From the NCBI RefSeq assembly GCF_902170565.1, contig NZ_CABHXX010000023.1, positions 25,513-89,512 of the forward strand: a DNA stretch of 64,000 nt. Reading direction: 5' to 3'. The DNA comes from Yersinia thracica (GTDB taxonomy: Bacteria > Pseudomonadota > Gammaproteobacteria > Enterobacterales > Enterobacteriaceae). The notes under the pieces are model-generated. The model saw only the letters and a program-made list of their open reading frames with translations. It did not search any database and had not been told where the DNA came from. Every line of letters starts with the position of its first letter. The stretch's first letter is position 1. Shown here one piece after another: positions 32,046 to 47,186 of this stretch. The translations under genes were made by a program, and so were the position numbers.

Positions 32046-33875
32046 TTACTCAACCGTCACTGATTTTGCCAGGTTACGTGGCTGATCCACATCGGTGCCT
32101 TTAATCAGCGCAACATGGTAAGCCAGCAATTGTAGTGGCACGGTGTAGAAGATAGGGGCAATAATTTCTTCCACATGCGGTAACTGAATGATTTTCATGC
32201 CTTCGCTATCAGTAAAACCAGCATCTTGATCGGCAAATACATACAACAAACCACCACGCGCACGCACTTCTTCAATGTTAGATTTCAGTTTTTCCAACAA
32301 TTCATTATTTGGCGCAACCACAATGACCGGCATATCAGCATCAATCAATGCCAATGGCCCGTGCTTCAATTCACCCGCTGCATAAGCTTCTGCATGAATA
32401 TAAGAAATCTCTTTCAGTTTCAGCGCACCTTCCATCGCAATCGGGTATTGATCACCACGGCCAAGGAACAATGCATTGTGCTTATCAGAGAAACCTTCAG
32501 CCAGTGCTTCGATGGTTTTATCCAGAGACAGCATCTGCTCAATACGCGCAGGCAAAGCCTGTAATGCATGAACAATGTTGTGCTCTAAACTGGCATCAGC
32601 GCCTTTCAGCTTGCCAATACGCCCCACCAGCATCAATAACACGGTCAACTGAGTGGTAAAGGCTTTGGTTGAGGCCACGCCAATCTCAGTACCGGCTTTA
32701 GTCATCAAGGCTAAATCTGATTCGCGCACCAGCGAAGAACCGGCGACATTACAAATGGCCAGAGAACCTAAATATCCTAACTCTTTGGATAAACGCAGAG
32801 CAGCCAGTGTATCGGCGGTTTCACCAGATTGTGACAAGGTGATCAGCAGGCTATTAGGGCGTACAGCAGATTTGCGGTAGCGGAATTCGGATGCAATTTC
32901 TACATCGCACGGTACACCGGCTAATGATTCAAACCAATAACGCGAAACCATCCCTGAGTTGTAAGAAGTACCGCAGGCAATGATTTGGATATGTTGGACG
33001 TCAGCCAGCAAAGCATCGGCCTTAGGGCCAAGCTCGGATAAATCAATCGCCCCGTGGTTTAAACGGCCTTCCAGCGTGTTTTTAATCGCCATTGGCTGTT
33101 CATAAATTTCTTTCTGCATGTAATGGCGGTAAACACCTTTATCACCGGCATCATATTGCACCTGAGATTCGATTTCAGGACGCTCAATAGCATTACCCTG
33201 CTTATCAAAAATGGCGATGCTACGGCGAGTGACTTCAACCACGTCACCCTCTTCCAGGAAGATAAAGCGACGGGTGACTGGCAACAAAGCCAGTTGGTCG
33301 GAGGCGATAAAGTTTTCACCGACACCACAACCAATAACCAATGGGCTACCTGAACGTGCTGCTACCAAGCGGCTTGGATCACGGCTATCCATCACAACCG
33401 TGCCGTAAGCGCCACGTAATTGCGGGATCACCCGCTGAACCACTTCCAGCAATGAACCGCCCTGTTGTAGCTCCCAATGCACCAGATGAGCAATAACTTC
33501 AGTATCAGTTTCAGAACTGAAACGGTAGCCACGGCTAATCAATAACTCACGTAAAGGTTCGTGATTTTCGATAATGCCGTTATGAACGACGGAGATGTAG
33601 TCCGAAGCATGAGGGTGCGCATTGGCCTCTGATGGCTCACCATGAGTGGCCCAACGAGTATGTGCAATCCCAGTTCCGCCATGTAAATCTTGGCTTTCGG
33701 CCGCATCAGATAGCGCCTGAACTTTACCCACCCGACGTAAACGAGTCAGATTACTGTCAGCATCCACTACAGCCAAACCAGCTGAGTCATAGCCACGGTA
33801 TTCAAGACGACGTAAACCTTCGATCAGAATCTCAGCGATATCACGTTGCGCTACTGCGCCAACAATTCCACACAT
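32046..33875 (-). CDS. glmS: Glucosamine-6-phosphate synthase (glutamine-hydrolysing)
   Basis: GlmS converts fructose-6-phosphate and glutamine to glucosamine-6-phosphate, the entry to cell wall amino sugars. The ATG at 33875 gives 609 residues beginning [12 protein letters not shown], placing the catalytic cysteine at position 1 after Met removal; any longer start would block it. The glutaminase domain is about 1-240, and two SIS domains ([17 protein letters not shown] and [20 protein letters not shown]) follow. The C-terminus [13 protein letters not shown] is typical. In E. coli glmS is activated by the sRNA GlmZ; the leader here is long and carries repeats. Confidence 0.98.
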   Translation of the reverse strand: MCGIVGAVAQRDIAEILIEGLRRLEYRGYDSAGLAVVDADSNLTRLRRVGKVQALSDAAESQDLHGGTGIAHTRWATHGEPSEANAHPHASDYISVVHNGIIENHEPLRELLISRGYRFSSETDTEVIAHLVHWELQQGGSLLEVVQRVIPQLRGAYGTVVMDSRDPSRLVAARSGSPLVIGCGVGENFIASDQLALLPVTRRFIFLEEGDVVEVTRRSIAIFDKQGNAIERPEIESQVQYDAGDKGVYRHYMQKEIYEQPMAIKNTLEGRLNHGAIDLSELGPKADALLADVQHIQIIACGTSYNSGMVSRYWFESLAGVPCDVEIASEFRYRKSAVRPNSLLITLSQSGETADTLAALRLSKELGYLGSLAICNVAGSSLVRESDLALMTKAGTEIGVASTKAFTTQLTVLLMLVGRIGKLKGADASLEHNIVHALQALPARIEQMLSLDKTIEALAEGFSDKHNALFLGRGDQYPIAMEGALKLKEISYIHAEAYAAGELKHGPLALIDADMPVIVVAPNNELLEKLKSNIEEVRARGGLLYVFADQDAGFTDSEGMKIIQLPHVEEIIAPIFYTVPLQLLAYHVALIKGTDVDQPRNLAKSVTVE

Positions 33876-34323
<448 letters not shown>

Positions 34324-35694
34324 TTATTTTTTCTTAACCGGACGCTGCCAACCCTGCACATTAACCTGTTTAACTCGGCTAAGAACTAACTCATTTTCGG
34401 CGATATCACGGGTGACGGTAGTACCGGCAGCAATAGTCGCGCCGTTTGCCACAGTCACTGGTGCGACAAGCTGAGTATCAGATCCAACGAAGACATCATC
34501 GCCAATAATAGTTTTAAACTTATTAGCTCCATCATAGTTGCAGGTGATAGTTCCTGCGCCGATATTTACGCCTGAGCCAATCTCAGCATCACCTAAATAA
34601 GAGAGGTGTCCGGCTTTAGAACCTTTACCCAAGCGGGCTTTTTTGATTTCAACAAAGTTACCGACATGTGCGCCCTCAGCTAACTCAGCGCCCGGTCGCA
34701 AGCGGGCAAATGGCCCAACAGTACAACCCGCATCCAAACGAGAGTCTTCCAACACACTGTATGGGCTGATTTCTGAATCATCGCCAATGACACAGTTTTT
34801 AAGTACACACCCGGTACCAATACGCACCCGGTCACCTAAAACCACGTGGCCTTCAATAATGACATTGGTATCAATTGTAATATCACGGCCATGTGTTAAT
34901 TCTCCCCGCAAATCAAAACGCGCAGGATCCAGTAACATCACGCCGGCTAACAACAACTTTTCAGCTTGCTCTGACTGATAGACCCGCTCAAGAGTGGCTA
35001 ATTGTAGGCGGTTATTGATTCCTTCCACTTCACTCAAGCGAGTTGGATGCACCGCAACTATCTTCTGACCATCAGCATGGGCCAGAGCAATAATATCGGT
35101 GATATAAAATTCACCCTGGGCATTATTGTTGTCCAGCAATGATAACCAGCGCTTTAGATCACGGCCATTGGCAACCAATATCCCAGTGTTGATTTCATTA
35201 ATCTCGCGTTGTGCATCACTGGCATCTTTATGCTCAACAATACCCACCACATCGCCATTCTCACGCACAATGCGCCCGTAACCGCTAGGGTTATCCAGCT
35301 TCACCGTCAACAAGCCAATACCGCCCTGTGGCTTGGCTGCCAACAGGCGCTCGAGAGTATCAACGGAGATCAACGGCACATCGCCGTACAACATCAGGAC
35401 ATCTTCATCATCAGAAAAATAGGGTGCAGCTTGTTGCATCGCATGCCCGGTACCCAACTGTTCAGCTTGCAGTACCCAGTTAAGCGCCGGATCAGTCAGT
35501 GTTTTTTTCAACAACTCACCGCCGTGCCCATAAACCAGATGAACATGTTGGGCACCCAGCTTCATGGCAGCATCAATAACATGCTGAACCATCGGCTTAC
35601 CTGCCAGTGGGTGTAACACCTTAGGAAGGTCGGAATACATACGTGTCCCCTTACCTGCGGCAAGGATGACTACACTCATTGAGCTGTTAGACAT
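34324..35694 (-). CDS. glmU: Bifunctional GlmU: GlcN-1-P acetyltransferase and GlcNAc-1-P uridyltransferase
   Basis: GlmU makes UDP-GlcNAc for peptidoglycan and lipopolysaccharide. The ATG at 35694 gives 456 residues, the E. coli length; the TTG two codons upstream is less likely. The N-terminal domain has the nucleotidyltransferase signature [20 protein letters not shown] near 10-29. The C-terminal left-handed beta-helix of hexapeptide repeats starts near 252 and includes the acetyltransferase stretch [21 protein letters not shown] candidate promoter lies at 35916-35944. Confidence 0.97.
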   Translation of the reverse strand: MSNSSMSVVILAAGKGTRMYSDLPKVLHPLAGKPMVQHVIDAAMKLGAQHVHLVYGHGGELLKKTLTDPALNWVLQAEQLGTGHAMQQAAPYFSDDEDVLMLYGDVPLISVDTLERLLAAKPQGGIGLLTVKLDNPSGYGRIVRENGDVVGIVEHKDASDAQREINEINTGILVANGRDLKRWLSLLDNNNAQGEFYITDIIALAHADGQKIVAVHPTRLSEVEGINNRLQLATLERVYQSEQAEKLLLAGVMLLDPARFDLRGELTHGRDITIDTNVIIEGHVVLGDRVRIGTGCVLKNCVIGDDSEISPYSVLEDSRLDAGCTVGPFARLRPGAELAEGAHVGNFVEIKKARLGKGSKAGHLSYLGDAEIGSGVNIGAGTITCNYDGANKFKTIIGDDVFVGSDTQLVAPVTVANGATIAAGTTVTRDIAENELVLSRVKQVNVQGWQRPVKKK

Positions 35695-35915
35695 AAGCAA
35701 CCTGATAACTCCAAATTAATAGACGGAAGTAAACCTGTTTAGCGAAATGATTACTACATATTTCTCAGCGAAAAACGTACCTAACCCGCATGGTTAAAGG
35801 GCTGTAGCAATTGAGCAGGTAATAAAAAAATGTAGCAGAAAGTGTCTGCTATCAGCGACGTTTTCTGACCTATTTTTATCAAAACACCCTCACCTACTCA
35901 GATAATTAACCACTT

Positions 35916-35944
35916 ATTTTACATCAAGAAACAAGAGTTTTCAG
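35916..35944 (-). promoter_or_regulatory. Candidate glmU promoter
   Basis: On the minus strand CTGAAA, a 17-bp spacer and TAAAAT. The -10 lies within an imperfect palindrome (TTATTTTACATCAAGAAACAA, split here as TTATTTTAC/AAGAAACAA halves) that loosely resembles a NagC site; NagC controls glmUS in E. coli. Confidence 0.45.
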
Positions 35945-36040
35945 AAAGAAACGCTTTCAGTTTAGCCTAGACTTAATTAAATACAGGAGAGGTAGGTCAA
36001 ATGACAGCGCCCAGAGGCGAAAGGGGACAGAAAGTCAGTT

Positions 36041-36080
36041 TTATTGAACGTAAAAGTAATTTATTGCACGCAAAAGTAAA
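36041..36080. repeat. Tandem 20-bp direct repeat upstream of glmU
   Basis: TTATTGAACGTAAAAGTAAT at 36041-36060 is followed directly by TTATTGCACGCAAAAGTAAA at 36061-36080, with 3 mismatches in 20. The 20-bp period puts both units on about the same DNA face. Confidence 0.8.
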
Positions 36081-36114
36081 AAAAATGCCAATCAGTTTTA
36101 CTGACTGGCATTCT
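36076..36114 (-). terminator. Rho-independent terminator of the atp operon
   Basis: On the minus strand AATGCCAGTCAG pairs with CTGATTGGCATT, followed by a run of eight T residues. Confidence 0.93.
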
Positions 36115-36248
36115 ATCGTTCTTTATATTCTTCGGATTTGAAATTGCGGGAAGTTAGCTATTTTCGCTGACCACCGACAATCTCAATCACGTTGAATATA
36201 TAATAATTTTACATATTAGTGGGTTACTAAAAACCCACCACTGTAAAA

Positions 36249-36671
36249 TCACATCGCTTTCCTGGTCAGCTCGATTACACGTAGTTTTGCAATCGCCTTC
36301 GCCAATTCAGCGGATGCCTGAGCATAGTCGACATCACCGTGGGAATTATTGATATGGTCTTCAGCTTTACGCTTAGATTCCAGCGCCTTAGCTTCGTCCA
36401 AATCAGTTCCGCGAATAGCAGTGTCAGCCAATACGATCACCACACTCGGTTGCACCTCAAGGATGCCGCCAGAAAGATAAATAAACTCTTCCTCACCGAA
36501 CTGCTTAACGATACGTATCATGCCAGGCTTAATGGCAGTGAGCAGTGGGGCGTGACCAGGGAAAATACCCAGTTCACCTTCACTACCCGTCACCTGAATT
36601 TTTTGCACCACGCCTGAGAACATTTTCTTCTCTGCGCTCACAACATCCAGATGGTAAGTCATTGCAGCCAT
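36249..36671 (-). CDS. atpC: ATP synthase F1 epsilon subunit
   Basis: This 140-residue subunit joins the rotor stalk and inhibits ATP hydrolysis. The beta-sandwich begins [20 protein letters not shown] and includes [20 protein letters not shown]; the C-terminal two-helix inhibitory hairpin ends [12 protein letters not shown]. Last gene of atpIBEFHAGDC, 21 bp after atpD. A strong terminator lies about 140 bp downstream. Confidence 0.97.
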   Translation of the reverse strand: MAAMTYHLDVVSAEKKMFSGVVQKIQVTGSEGELGIFPGHAPLLTAIKPGMIRIVKQFGEEEFIYLSGGILEVQPSVVIVLADTAIRGTDLDEAKALESKRKAEDHINNSHGDVDYAQASAELAKAIAKLRVIELTRKAM

Positions 36672-36692
36672 GTCACCCTCCAGTCAACAGCG

Positions 36693-38223
<1,531 letters not shown>

Positions 38224-38231
38224 TAACCTGG

Positions 38232-39095
38232 TTAAACCGCGGAGGCTCCCCCGACGATCTCGGTGAGTTCCTGAGTGATGCTGGCCTGACGAGCTTTGTT
38301 GTAAACCAACTGCAGCTCTTTGATCAGACTACCGCCGTTATCGGTGGCGGCTTTCATCGCTACCATTCGCGCGGCCTGTTCGCTAGCCAGGTTTTCAACG
38401 ACGCCCTGATAAACTTGCGATTCCACATAGCGACGCAGGAGGGTATCCAGCAGCGCTTTTGGATCAGGTTCATACAGGTAATCCCAGGATTTCCTCTTCA
38501 GCTCACCGTCTTCCGCTGGCGGAAGAGGTAACAGCTGCATGATCCGTGGTTCCTGAGACATCGTATTGATAAACTTGTTATTAACTATATACAGTTTATC
38601 CAAACGACCTTCATCATAGGCTTGCAACATCACTTTCACTGGCCCGATAAGTTCTGACAGAGAAGGGTTATCCCCCATGCCAGTAACCTGAGCAACAATC
38701 TTGCCGCCCACGGAACCAAAGAAAGAGGCTGCTTTTGACCCGATTAGCGCTAAATCACATTCAACGCCTTTTTCAGACCAACCTTTCATCTCAGCCAACA
38801 GTCTTTTGAACAAGTTAATGTTCAAACCACCGCACAAGCCACGGTCTGTAGAAACCACCAGATACCCAACGCGCTTAACGTCGCGCTCTTCCAGGTATGG
38901 ATGTTTATATTCCAGATTACCTAACGCGAGGTGACCAATCACACTACGCATTGTTTCTGCATAAGGACGGCTAGCCGCCATGCGTTCCTGCGATTTACGC
39001 ATTTTGGAGGCGGCGACCATCTCCATGGCTTTGGTGATCTTTTGCGTGTTTTGCACGCTGGCGATCTTGGAACGTATCTCTTTTGCGCCGGCCAT
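38232..39095 (-). CDS. atpG: ATP synthase F1 gamma subunit
   Basis: This 287-residue central stalk subunit has the N-terminal coiled-coil helix [20 protein letters not shown] and the C-terminal helix with [15 protein letters not shown], which together form the rotating shaft. The length equals that of E. coli. It follows atpA after 61 bp. Confidence 0.98.
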   Translation of the reverse strand: MAGAKEIRSKIASVQNTQKITKAMEMVAASKMRKSQERMAASRPYAETMRSVIGHLALGNLEYKHPYLEERDVKRVGYLVVSTDRGLCGGLNINLFKRLLAEMKGWSEKGVECDLALIGSKAASFFGSVGGKIVAQVTGMGDNPSLSELIGPVKVMLQAYDEGRLDKLYIVNNKFINTMSQEPRIMQLLPLPPAEDGELKRKSWDYLYEPDPKALLDTLLRRYVESQVYQGVVENLASEQAARMVAMKAATDNGGSLIKELQLVYNKARQASITQELTEIVGGASAV

Positions 39096-39156
39096 TTCTG
39101 CTTCTCCTCATTGCCAGACGGCCTGCTTTCCTAACGAAAAGCAGGGCCGAATAGCG

Positions 39157-40698
39157 TTACCAGGACTGGGTTGCCTTAAATGTATCAAGGATGCCTTTCA
39201 GCTTGGCCTCGATTTCATCGTTATACGCGCCAGTTTGGTTGATTTGTTGCAGAAGCTCGGCGTGCTCGCGGTCAGCAAATGCCAACAGCGCAGCTTCAAA
39301 GCTACCTACCTTCGCCAACTCGATATCACCCAGATAACCACGTTCAGCTGCGAACAGAACCAGAGACTGCTGCGCAACAGACATCGGTGCGTATTGTTTC
39401 TGTTTCAGAAGCTCGGTCACTTTCTGACCATGGCTCAGCTGTTTACGTGTTGCATCATCCAAATCGGATGCGAACTGGGAGAACGCAGCAAGTTCACGAT
39501 ACTGTGCCAGAGCGGTACGAATACCACCGGACAGTTTTTTCATGATCTTGGTCTGCGCTGCACCACCCACACGGGATACGGAGATACCTGGGTTAACCGC
39601 AGGACGAATACCGGCGTTAAACAGGCTGGATTCCAGGAAGATCTGACCATCGGTAATAGAAATTACGTTGGTCGGAACGAACGCGGAAACGTCCCCTGCT
39701 TGAGTTTCAATGATTGGCAATGCGGTCAAAGAACCGGTTTTACCTTTCACTTCACCCTTGGTAAAGGCTTCAACGTAATCGGCGTTAACACGCGCAGCAC
39801 GCTCCAACAAACGGGAGTGGAGGTAGAATACGTCGCCAGGATAAGCTTCACGACCTGGTGGACGACGGAGCAGCAAGGAGATTTGACGATATGCAACAGC
39901 CTGTTTAGACAGGTCATCATAAATAATCAGCGCATCTTCACCGCGGTCGCGGAAATATTCACCCATAGCACAACCGGAGTAAGGTGCCAGGTATTGCAAT
40001 GCTGCAGATTCTGAGGCAGTAGCGACAACCACAATGGTGTTAGCCAATGCGCCATGCTCTTCCAGTTTACGCACTACGTTTGCAACAGTAGAGGCTTTCT
40101 GGCCGATAGCAACATACACACATTTAATGCCTGAATCGCGTTGGTTGATGATCGCATCAATCGCCAGAGCAGTTTTACCTGTCTGACGGTCACCGATGAT
40201 CAATTCACGCTGGCCACGACCGATTGGAATCATGGCATCGACAGACTTATAGCCGGTCTGAACAGGTTCATCAACAGATTGACGTTCGATAACGCCAGGT
40301 GCGATAGCTTCAACAGCTGAGAAGCCGTCATTTTCTACCGGACCTTTACCATCAATAGGTTCACCCAGAGTATTGACGACGCGCCCCAACAGGCCACGAC
40401 CAACAGGAACTTCCAGGATACGGCCAGTACATTTAACCTTCATGCCTTCGGCAAGATCGGCGTACGGGCCCATAACTACAGCACCTACGGAGTCGCGCTC
40501 CAAGTTCAGTGCGATTGCGTAACGGTTGCCTGGCAGTGCGATCATCTCGCCCTGCATAACTTCGGCCAAACCGTGTACGCGAATGATCCCGTCACTGACG
40601 GAAACAATAGTACCTTCATTGTGAGCTTCGCTCACCACATTGAACTGAGCAATGCGCTGCTTGATCAGTTCGCTGATTTCGGTGGAATTCAGTTGCAT
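39157..40698 (-). CDS. atpA: ATP synthase F1 alpha subunit
   Basis: This 513-residue subunit alternates with beta in the hexamer and carries the non-catalytic sites. Walker [10 protein letters not shown] is near 169-177, and the signature [17 protein letters not shown] includes the arginine finger (near 376). The C-terminus [12 protein letters not shown] matches E. coli. It starts 14 bp after atpH. Confidence 0.98.
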   Translation of the reverse strand: MQLNSTEISELIKQRIAQFNVVSEAHNEGTIVSVSDGIIRVHGLAEVMQGEMIALPGNRYAIALNLERDSVGAVVMGPYADLAEGMKVKCTGRILEVPVGRGLLGRVVNTLGEPIDGKGPVENDGFSAVEAIAPGVIERQSVDEPVQTGYKSVDAMIPIGRGQRELIIGDRQTGKTALAIDAIINQRDSGIKCVYVAIGQKASTVANVVRKLEEHGALANTIVVVATASESAALQYLAPYSGCAMGEYFRDRGEDALIIYDDLSKQAVAYRQISLLLRRPPGREAYPGDVFYLHSRLLERAARVNADYVEAFTKGEVKGKTGSLTALPIIETQAGDVSAFVPTNVISITDGQIFLESSLFNAGIRPAVNPGISVSRVGGAAQTKIMKKLSGGIRTALAQYRELAAFSQFASDLDDATRKQLSHGQKVTELLKQKQYAPMSVAQQSLVLFAAERGYLGDIELAKVGSFEAALLAFADREHAELLQQINQTGAYNDEIEAKLKGILDTFKATQSW

Positions 40699-40712
40699 AT
40701 GCTCCAGTCCCC

Positions 40713-41246
40713 TTAAGACTGCAAGACGTCCGCCAGGCGTTCTAGACGACCGCGAACGCTGCCATCTATCACCATATCGCCTGCACGTATTACTACGCCG
40801 GCCATTACGGACTTATCGATTTTGCAATTCAGCTTAACTTTGCGTGATAGACGTTTTTCCATCGCAGCAGCAATTTTTGCCAGCTGTTCGTCGTTCAATG
40901 GGCTCGCAGAGCTCACTTCAACGTCGACGGTCGACTCCAGCGAGGCACGCAGTTGAATAAACTGCTGTAGTACCTCAGGAAGAACCAGTAAACGGCCATT
41001 CTCCGCCATAACTCGAATGAAGTTCTGTGCGGGTTCATCGAGCTGATCACCACAGACTGCAATAAACGTCTTAGACATTGTTTCTGGCGCTACAGCACCG
41101 GAAAGCAATTCAGCGATTTGTTCATTGCGCGTCACTTGGGCAGTAAACGCCAGCATATCTTGCCAACGTTCAACCACCTGGTGCTCAACAGCAAAGTCAA
41201 AAGCTGCTTTGGCGTAGGGGCGAGCTACAGTTACAAATTCAGACAT
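40713..41246 (-). CDS. atpH: ATP synthase F1 delta subunit
   Basis: This 177-residue peripheral stalk protein links the b dimer to the top of F1. It begins [20 protein letters not shown] and contains the conserved C-terminal stretch [20 protein letters not shown], the OSCP/delta signature. It lies 14 bp from its neighbours on both sides in the operon. Confidence 0.97.
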   Translation of the reverse strand: MSEFVTVARPYAKAAFDFAVEHQVVERWQDMLAFTAQVTRNEQIAELLSGAVAPETMSKTFIAVCGDQLDEPAQNFIRVMAENGRLLVLPEVLQQFIQLRASLESTVDVEVSSASPLNDEQLAKIAAAMEKRLSRKVKLNCKIDKSVMAGVVIRAGDMVIDGSVRGRLERLADVLQS

Positions 41247-41260
41247 CAGCCCCTCCCTCC

Positions 41261-41731
41261 TTACAGTTCAGCGACCAGTTTATCAACGATGTCGCTGTTA
41301 GCAGCTTCATCCACGGAACGTTCGATGATCTTCTCGGCGCCAGCTATAGCCAACATCGCGACTTGCTTACGCAACTCTTCACGAGCACGCTTACGTTCGG
41401 CGTCGATCTCTGCCTGCGCTTGCGCCACGATTTTGTTACGTTCCTGTTCAGCTTCTGCTTTAGCTTCATCAAGGATCTGAGCTTTGCGTTTACTCGCCTG
41501 CTCAATAATCACCTGTGCTTCTGCTTTGGCCTTCTTCAGTTGGTCGGTCGCATTGGCTTGCGCTAAGTCCAAATCTTTTTTGGCACGTTCTGCAGAAGAG
41601 AGACCGTCAGCAATTTCTTTTTGACGCTTCTCGATGGCAGCCATAATCGGCGGCCATATATACTTCATACAAAACAGGACAAACAGGACAAACGCGATGG
41701 CCTGGCCGAGGATTGTTGCGTTAAGATTCAC
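41261..41731 (-). CDS. atpF: ATP synthase Fo subunit b
   Basis: This 156-residue protein starts at GTG, as in E. coli. One N-terminal membrane helix (about 5-25, [20 protein letters not shown]) leads into a long charged coiled coil rich in Ala, Lys and Glu that forms the peripheral stalk dimer. The GTG start is part of how Fo subunit amounts are set. Confidence 0.97.
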   Translation of the reverse strand: MNLNATILGQAIAFVLFVLFCMKYIWPPIMAAIEKRQKEIADGLSSAERAKKDLDLAQANATDQLKKAKAEAQVIIEQASKRKAQILDEAKAEAEQERNKIVAQAQAEIDAERKRAREELRKQVAMLAIAGAEKIIERSVDEAANSDIVDKLVAEL

Positions 41732-41791
41732 AGCACAATGCCTCTTTAAAAGTTAATAGTTTGGTGTAGTTCACAGTAGAGAAAACTCTAC

Positions 41792-42057
<266 letters not shown>

Positions 42058-42068
42058 CGCAGTAGTGT

Positions 42069-42195
42069 TATACACTTCATACTTCAAGCCGCATGTGTGT
42101 TGGCTTCCTTCGTTCACCCCAGTCACTTACCTATGTAAGCTCCTCGGGATTCGCTCAGTTGCCGCCTTCCTACAACTCGAATTATTTAGAGTATA
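42069..42195. repeat. Full-length ERIC element in the atpB-atpE gap
   Basis: 127 bp from TATACAC to GAGTATA, with the core CAGTCACTTACCTATG and TAAGCTCCTCGGGATTCGCT. It fills most of the 173-bp gap. Confidence 0.93.
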
Positions 42196-42204
42196 TTAAG
42201 AAAA

Positions 42205-43468
<1,264 letters not shown>

Positions 43469-44134
43469 GACGTTTGTTCTCTCCAAACCACACTAAAGGT
43501 ATGCTGAGTGAGGTATAAAACTGCCTTTTACCCCATTGAGTCAAGCAGCAAAAAACGAGCAAATTATACGGGCCACTCAAACGAATTCAATCGATAAGTA
43601 GCGAAAAGGTGAACAATTATTTAAATTTTCTTCTTTCGCGCTATTTTCACAAGGAAACCCTCGGAATAAAGCACGTATTTAATTGTCTGACGATTCCATC
43701 TATTATCAATAAAGCGTGCAACAGATCACAAAAATTAAAACAAACTGATTTATATCCTATAGAGCTTTACTTTGTCTTTAACGAAAAGAGCCATTAAATA
43801 CTTTTATAAATCATAATGTTAAATTTAAACCATTATCAAACAACTTATCTACTTAGTAAAAACTTACCGTTGACATTTCAGATAATAACCCGGCAACAGT
43901 TTGGATACATAAAAAACATAATCTCTTCGGTAAAATAATGACCAAAGTGACTATTTGGTCGCTTTCAATATAATTTTATCATTCGCTGACGATGATTTTG
44001 TAAACAATACGTGAAATATAATCTTCCCGTATGAGCATTAGCGAATAAAGACTCGCCTATATTAAAACGACTAAATAAGATAAACCCCCTACTTTCATTA
44101 AGGATTTATTACATTTTTTTGATAAATAGCAAAG
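43469..44134. promoter_or_regulatory. rsmG-atpI gap with atp promoter
   Basis: About 670 bp, very AT-rich, no credible gene. The best promoter for the leftward atp operon is at 43563-43590; a second candidate is at 43515-43544. The rest (about 43600-44130) shows no repeat or conserved element I can name. Confidence 0.65.
43563..43590 (-). promoter_or_regulatory. Candidate atp operon promoter
   Basis: On the minus strand TTGAAT (43585-43590), a 16-bp spacer and TATAAT (43563-43568). A second possible promoter, TTGACT (43539-43544) with an 18-bp spacer to TTTTAT, lies just downstream. Confidence 0.7.
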
Positions 44135-44755
44135 TTAGTTTGACTTAAGAATAACCAAATGACGTTCACCGTCTAACTCTGGTACCTGCAATCTCACCAC
44201 CGACTCGAGAATTATTCCTTCAGGCAATGTCGCTAATTCATCATCTGGCCTTACCCCTTTTAGCGCATAAAAACGCCCTTCTGGCTTGGCTGGCAAATGA
44301 TGGCACCAGGACAGCATATCTTGTAAGGATGCAAATGCACGGCTTATTACACCATCAAATGGCGGTTTTGCGGCAAAGTCCTCAACTCGGCTTTGTACCG
44401 GTTCGATATTACTTAATCCTAATTCGTGCTGCACTTGCCGCAAAAAGCGGACACGTTTACCCAAGCTGTCTAGCAATACGAAGTGTGAATCGGGGCGCAC
44501 TATGGCTAAAGGTATCCCAGGAAGCCCTGGCCCGGTGCCGACATCGATAAAACGGTTACCTTGCAAGTGTGGGTTAACGACGATGCTATCCAGGATATGG
44601 CGTACCAACATTTGCATTGGGTCACGGACGGAAGTCAGATTATAAGCTTTGTTCCACTTATCAAGCAGTTCCACATAGCCTATCAATTGGTGTTTTTGCT
44701 GATCGGGTAACGCAATACCTGCTGCATTTAGCAGGGAATCTAATTTTTTTAACAC
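44135..44755 (-). CDS. rsmG: 16S rRNA (guanine527-N7)-methyltransferase RsmG
   Basis: This 206-residue methyltransferase was formerly gidB. The SAM-binding loop is [18 protein letters not shown] near 68-85, followed by [19 protein letters not shown]. It starts with GTG at 44755, as in E. coli. It lies 160 bp after mnmG in the conserved mnmG-rsmG-atp order next to oriC. Loss of this enzyme gives low-level streptomycin resistance in other bacteria. Confidence 0.97.
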   Translation of the reverse strand: MLKKLDSLLNAAGIALPDQQKHQLIGYVELLDKWNKAYNLTSVRDPMQMLVRHILDSIVVNPHLQGNRFIDVGTGPGLPGIPLAIVRPDSHFVLLDSLGKRVRFLRQVQHELGLSNIEPVQSRVEDFAAKPPFDGVISRAFASLQDMLSWCHHLPAKPEGRFYALKGVRPDDELATLPEGIILESVVRLQVPELDGERHLVILKSN

Positions 44756-44916
44756 AACAATATCCTCTGACTAAAAAATCTCTGTCAGCACGTAATGAAC
44801 CAATATGCGGAATGATAATCTAGCTAATTTATAGTTTGAATACTTAGTTACTGTCTGAAAAAAAGCTAAATCTGCCTGGCTGCTTATCTCTCTCAGCTCA
44901 GGCAAATGTTGAATAG

Positions 44917-46806
44917 TTACGCGCTACGACGTAGCAAACCCTGTTTTTTCAGCCAAACCAGCAAAATGGAAATTGCCGCAGGCGTAATACCTGAAATACG
45001 TGATGCCTGACCGATAGAGTTAGGTTTATGATCATTCAATTTAGCGATAACTTCATTCGATAAACCAGATACTTGGCGATAATCTAAATCAGCAGGCAGC
45101 AATGTGTTTTCATTGCGCAGCTGTTTTTCAATCTCTTCCTGCTGACGAGCAATATAGCCTTGATATTTAACTTGAATTTCAACCTGATCAGCAGCTTGCG
45201 GATCCGTTAATGCTGGGCCAAATGAAGGTAACGCCGTTAATAAACGATAGTCAATTTCAGGGCGGCGCAGTAATTCTTCCCCATTGGCTTCTTTTGACAA
45301 TGGAGCTTTCAGCAACGCATTGATTTCAGCTACGTTCTCAGAATGGGGATGAACCCAAATATCTCGTAGGCGCTGCCGTTCTTTTTCAATTTGCTCAATT
45401 TTTTGGCTAAAGTGTGCCCAACGAGCATCATCGACCAGCCCTAACTTGCGGCCTATTTCAGTCAAGCGCAAATCTGCGTTGTCTTCACGCAGCATCAGAC
45501 GATATTCCGCTCGTGAGGTAAACATGCGGTACGGCTCTTTGGTGCCGAGGGTACTTAAATCGTCCACCAGCACGCCAAGGTAAGCTTCATCACGACGAGG
45601 TGACCACCCATCATCCTCATTAGCGAAACGGCCCGCATTGAGGCCCGCAAGCAGCCCTTGAGCTGCCGCTTCTTCATAACCGGTGGTGCCATTGATTTGT
45701 CCGGCAAAGAATAAGCCCTGGATGTATTTGCTTTCCAGAGTGGGTTTCAAATCTCGTGGATCAAAGAAATCATATTCAATGGCATAACCCGGCCGAATGA
45801 TCCGTGCATTTTCAAGCCCTTTCATTGAGCGAACTATCTGCATCTGGACATCGAAAGGCAAGCTGGTAGAAATACCGTTTGGATAGATTTCATTGCTGGT
45901 CAAACCTTCAGGTTCAAGGAAGATCTGATGTGAATTACGATCCGCAAAGCGCATGACTTTGTCTTCGATCGATGGGCAATAACGTGGCCCAATCCCTTCG
46001 ATGATCCCGGCATACATTGGGCTGCGATCCAGGTTATTACGGATCACTTCATGCGTTTTTTCATTGGTATACGTGATATGGCATGCCATCTGTTCAGGGT
46101 GCTGCTCAGCATTCCCCAGGAAAGAGAATACTGGAATTGGCGTATCACCAAGCTGAGGTGCCAATTGGCTAAAATCGATGGTGCGCGCATCAATTCGCGG
46201 CGGAGTACCGGTTTTAAGGCGATTGACTCGTAGCGGTAATTCACGCAAGCGTTGTGACAATGAGATGGATGGCGGATCACCAGCACGGCCACCACTGTAG
46301 TTCTCAAGGCCAATATGAATTTTCCCGTCCAGGAAGGTGCCGACGGTTAATACCACGGCTTTCGCACGGAATTTTAATCCCATTTTGGTCACAGCACCGA
46401 CCACACGATCGTTCTCAACAATCAGATCTTCAACAGGTTGCTGGAAGATCATCAAGTTAGGCTGGTTTTCCAATGCAGTACGGACTGCCTGCCGATACAG
46501 GACGCGGTCAGCCTGCGCTCGGGTCGCTCTTACCGCTGGTCCTTTGCTGGCGTTTAGTATCCTAAACTGAATACCGGCCTGGTCAGTTGCCATTGCCATT
46601 AAGCCGCCCAGAGCATCGATCTCTTTTACCAAATGCCCCTTACCGATACCGCCAATCGCTGGGTTACAAGACATTTGTCCCAGTGTGTCGATATTGTGCG
46701 TCAGCAATAAGGTCTGACGTCCCATGCGTGCCGCTGCCATTGCAGCTTCCGTGCCGGCATGGCCACCACCAATGATGATGACGTCAAATTGATCTGGATA
46801 AAACAT
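44917..46806 (-). CDS. mnmG: tRNA uridine-5-carboxymethylaminomethyl modification enzyme MnmG
   Basis: This FAD-dependent partner of MnmE (formerly gidA) has the ATG at 46806 giving 629 residues starting [18 protein letters not shown], the E. coli length. The Rossmann [10 protein letters not shown] motif is at 13-22; the conserved [17 protein letters not shown] and the [12 protein letters not shown] stretch follow. Its promoter faces oriC, and transcription from it is known in E. coli to affect initiation. Confidence 0.98.
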   Translation of the reverse strand: MFYPDQFDVIIIGGGHAGTEAAMAAARMGRQTLLLTHNIDTLGQMSCNPAIGGIGKGHLVKEIDALGGLMAMATDQAGIQFRILNASKGPAVRATRAQADRVLYRQAVRTALENQPNLMIFQQPVEDLIVENDRVVGAVTKMGLKFRAKAVVLTVGTFLDGKIHIGLENYSGGRAGDPPSISLSQRLRELPLRVNRLKTGTPPRIDARTIDFSQLAPQLGDTPIPVFSFLGNAEQHPEQMACHITYTNEKTHEVIRNNLDRSPMYAGIIEGIGPRYCPSIEDKVMRFADRNSHQIFLEPEGLTSNEIYPNGISTSLPFDVQMQIVRSMKGLENARIIRPGYAIEYDFFDPRDLKPTLESKYIQGLFFAGQINGTTGYEEAAAQGLLAGLNAGRFANEDDGWSPRRDEAYLGVLVDDLSTLGTKEPYRMFTSRAEYRLMLREDNADLRLTEIGRKLGLVDDARWAHFSQKIEQIEKERQRLRDIWVHPHSENVAEINALLKAPLSKEANGEELLRRPEIDYRLLTALPSFGPALTDPQAADQVEIQVKYQGYIARQQEEIEKQLRNENTLLPADLDYRQVSGLSNEVIAKLNDHKPNSIGQASRISGITPAAISILLVWLKKQGLLRRSA

Positions 46807-46858
46807 GGTACTGCACCTCGCCGTTATGCGAATTTCTGTATTTGCCCTAGGGTGGGGG

Positions 46859-46887
46859 ATTCTACTCAAGTTTAGACGATCGACCAA
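46859..46887 (-). promoter_or_regulatory. mnmG (gidA) promoter
   Basis: On the minus strand TTGGTC (46882-46887), a 17-bp spacer and TAGAAT (46859-46864), followed by a GC-rich discriminator CCCCCACCC, a feature linked to stringent control. Confidence 0.8.
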
Positions 46888-46896
46888 GTAGCTTAG

Positions 46897-47165
46897 GATC
46901 GCCCTTAATTAAAAGAAGATCTTTTTATTTAAAGATCTCTTTATTAGATCTCTTATTAGGATCATGATCCTCTGTGGATAAGTGATAATTCACATTAGAG
47001 ATCATAAGATTATGGAGGATCGTTTGCTGTGAATGATCGGTGATCCTATTGCGTATAAGCTGGGATCTAAATGGCATGTTATACACAGGTACTTTCAGAC
47101 ACCAAGGTTGTTATGTGGATATGTACTGCTTATACCCTGCTTTTAAGCTTACTTATCCACATTCG
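46897..47165. other. oriC: Chromosomal replication origin oriC
   Basis: Between mnmG and mioC. Three AT-rich 13-mers lie at 46918-46930, 46934-46946 and 46947-46959, each starting GATC. DnaA boxes are TGTGGATAA (46973-46981, R1), TTATACACA (47079-47087, R2), TGTGGATAT (47114-47122, R3-like) and TTATCCACA (47153-47161, R4). Eleven GATC sites fall between 46897 and 47067. The stretch GTGAATGATCGGTGATCC is the same as in E. coli oriC. Confidence 0.97.
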
Positions 47166-47186
47166 TTCGCGTGATCTTTGAACAAA

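Larger units (their letters stand above)
35695..36248. promoter_or_regulatory. atpC-glmU gap
   Basis: No gene is seen in these 554 bp. It holds the atp operon terminator (36076-36114), a tandem 20-bp repeat (36041-36080) and a candidate glmU promoter (35916-35944). Confidence 0.7.

Noticed and set aside
38980..40014. A 344-codon plus-strand open frame opposite atpG and atpA
   Set aside because: It is antisense to two highly conserved genes and arises from their codon bias; no ribosome binding site or homology.
46918..46959. Repeated AGATCT-type units considered as a CRISPR or satellite
   Set aside because: Unit size and the linked DnaA boxes identify them as the oriC 13-mers.
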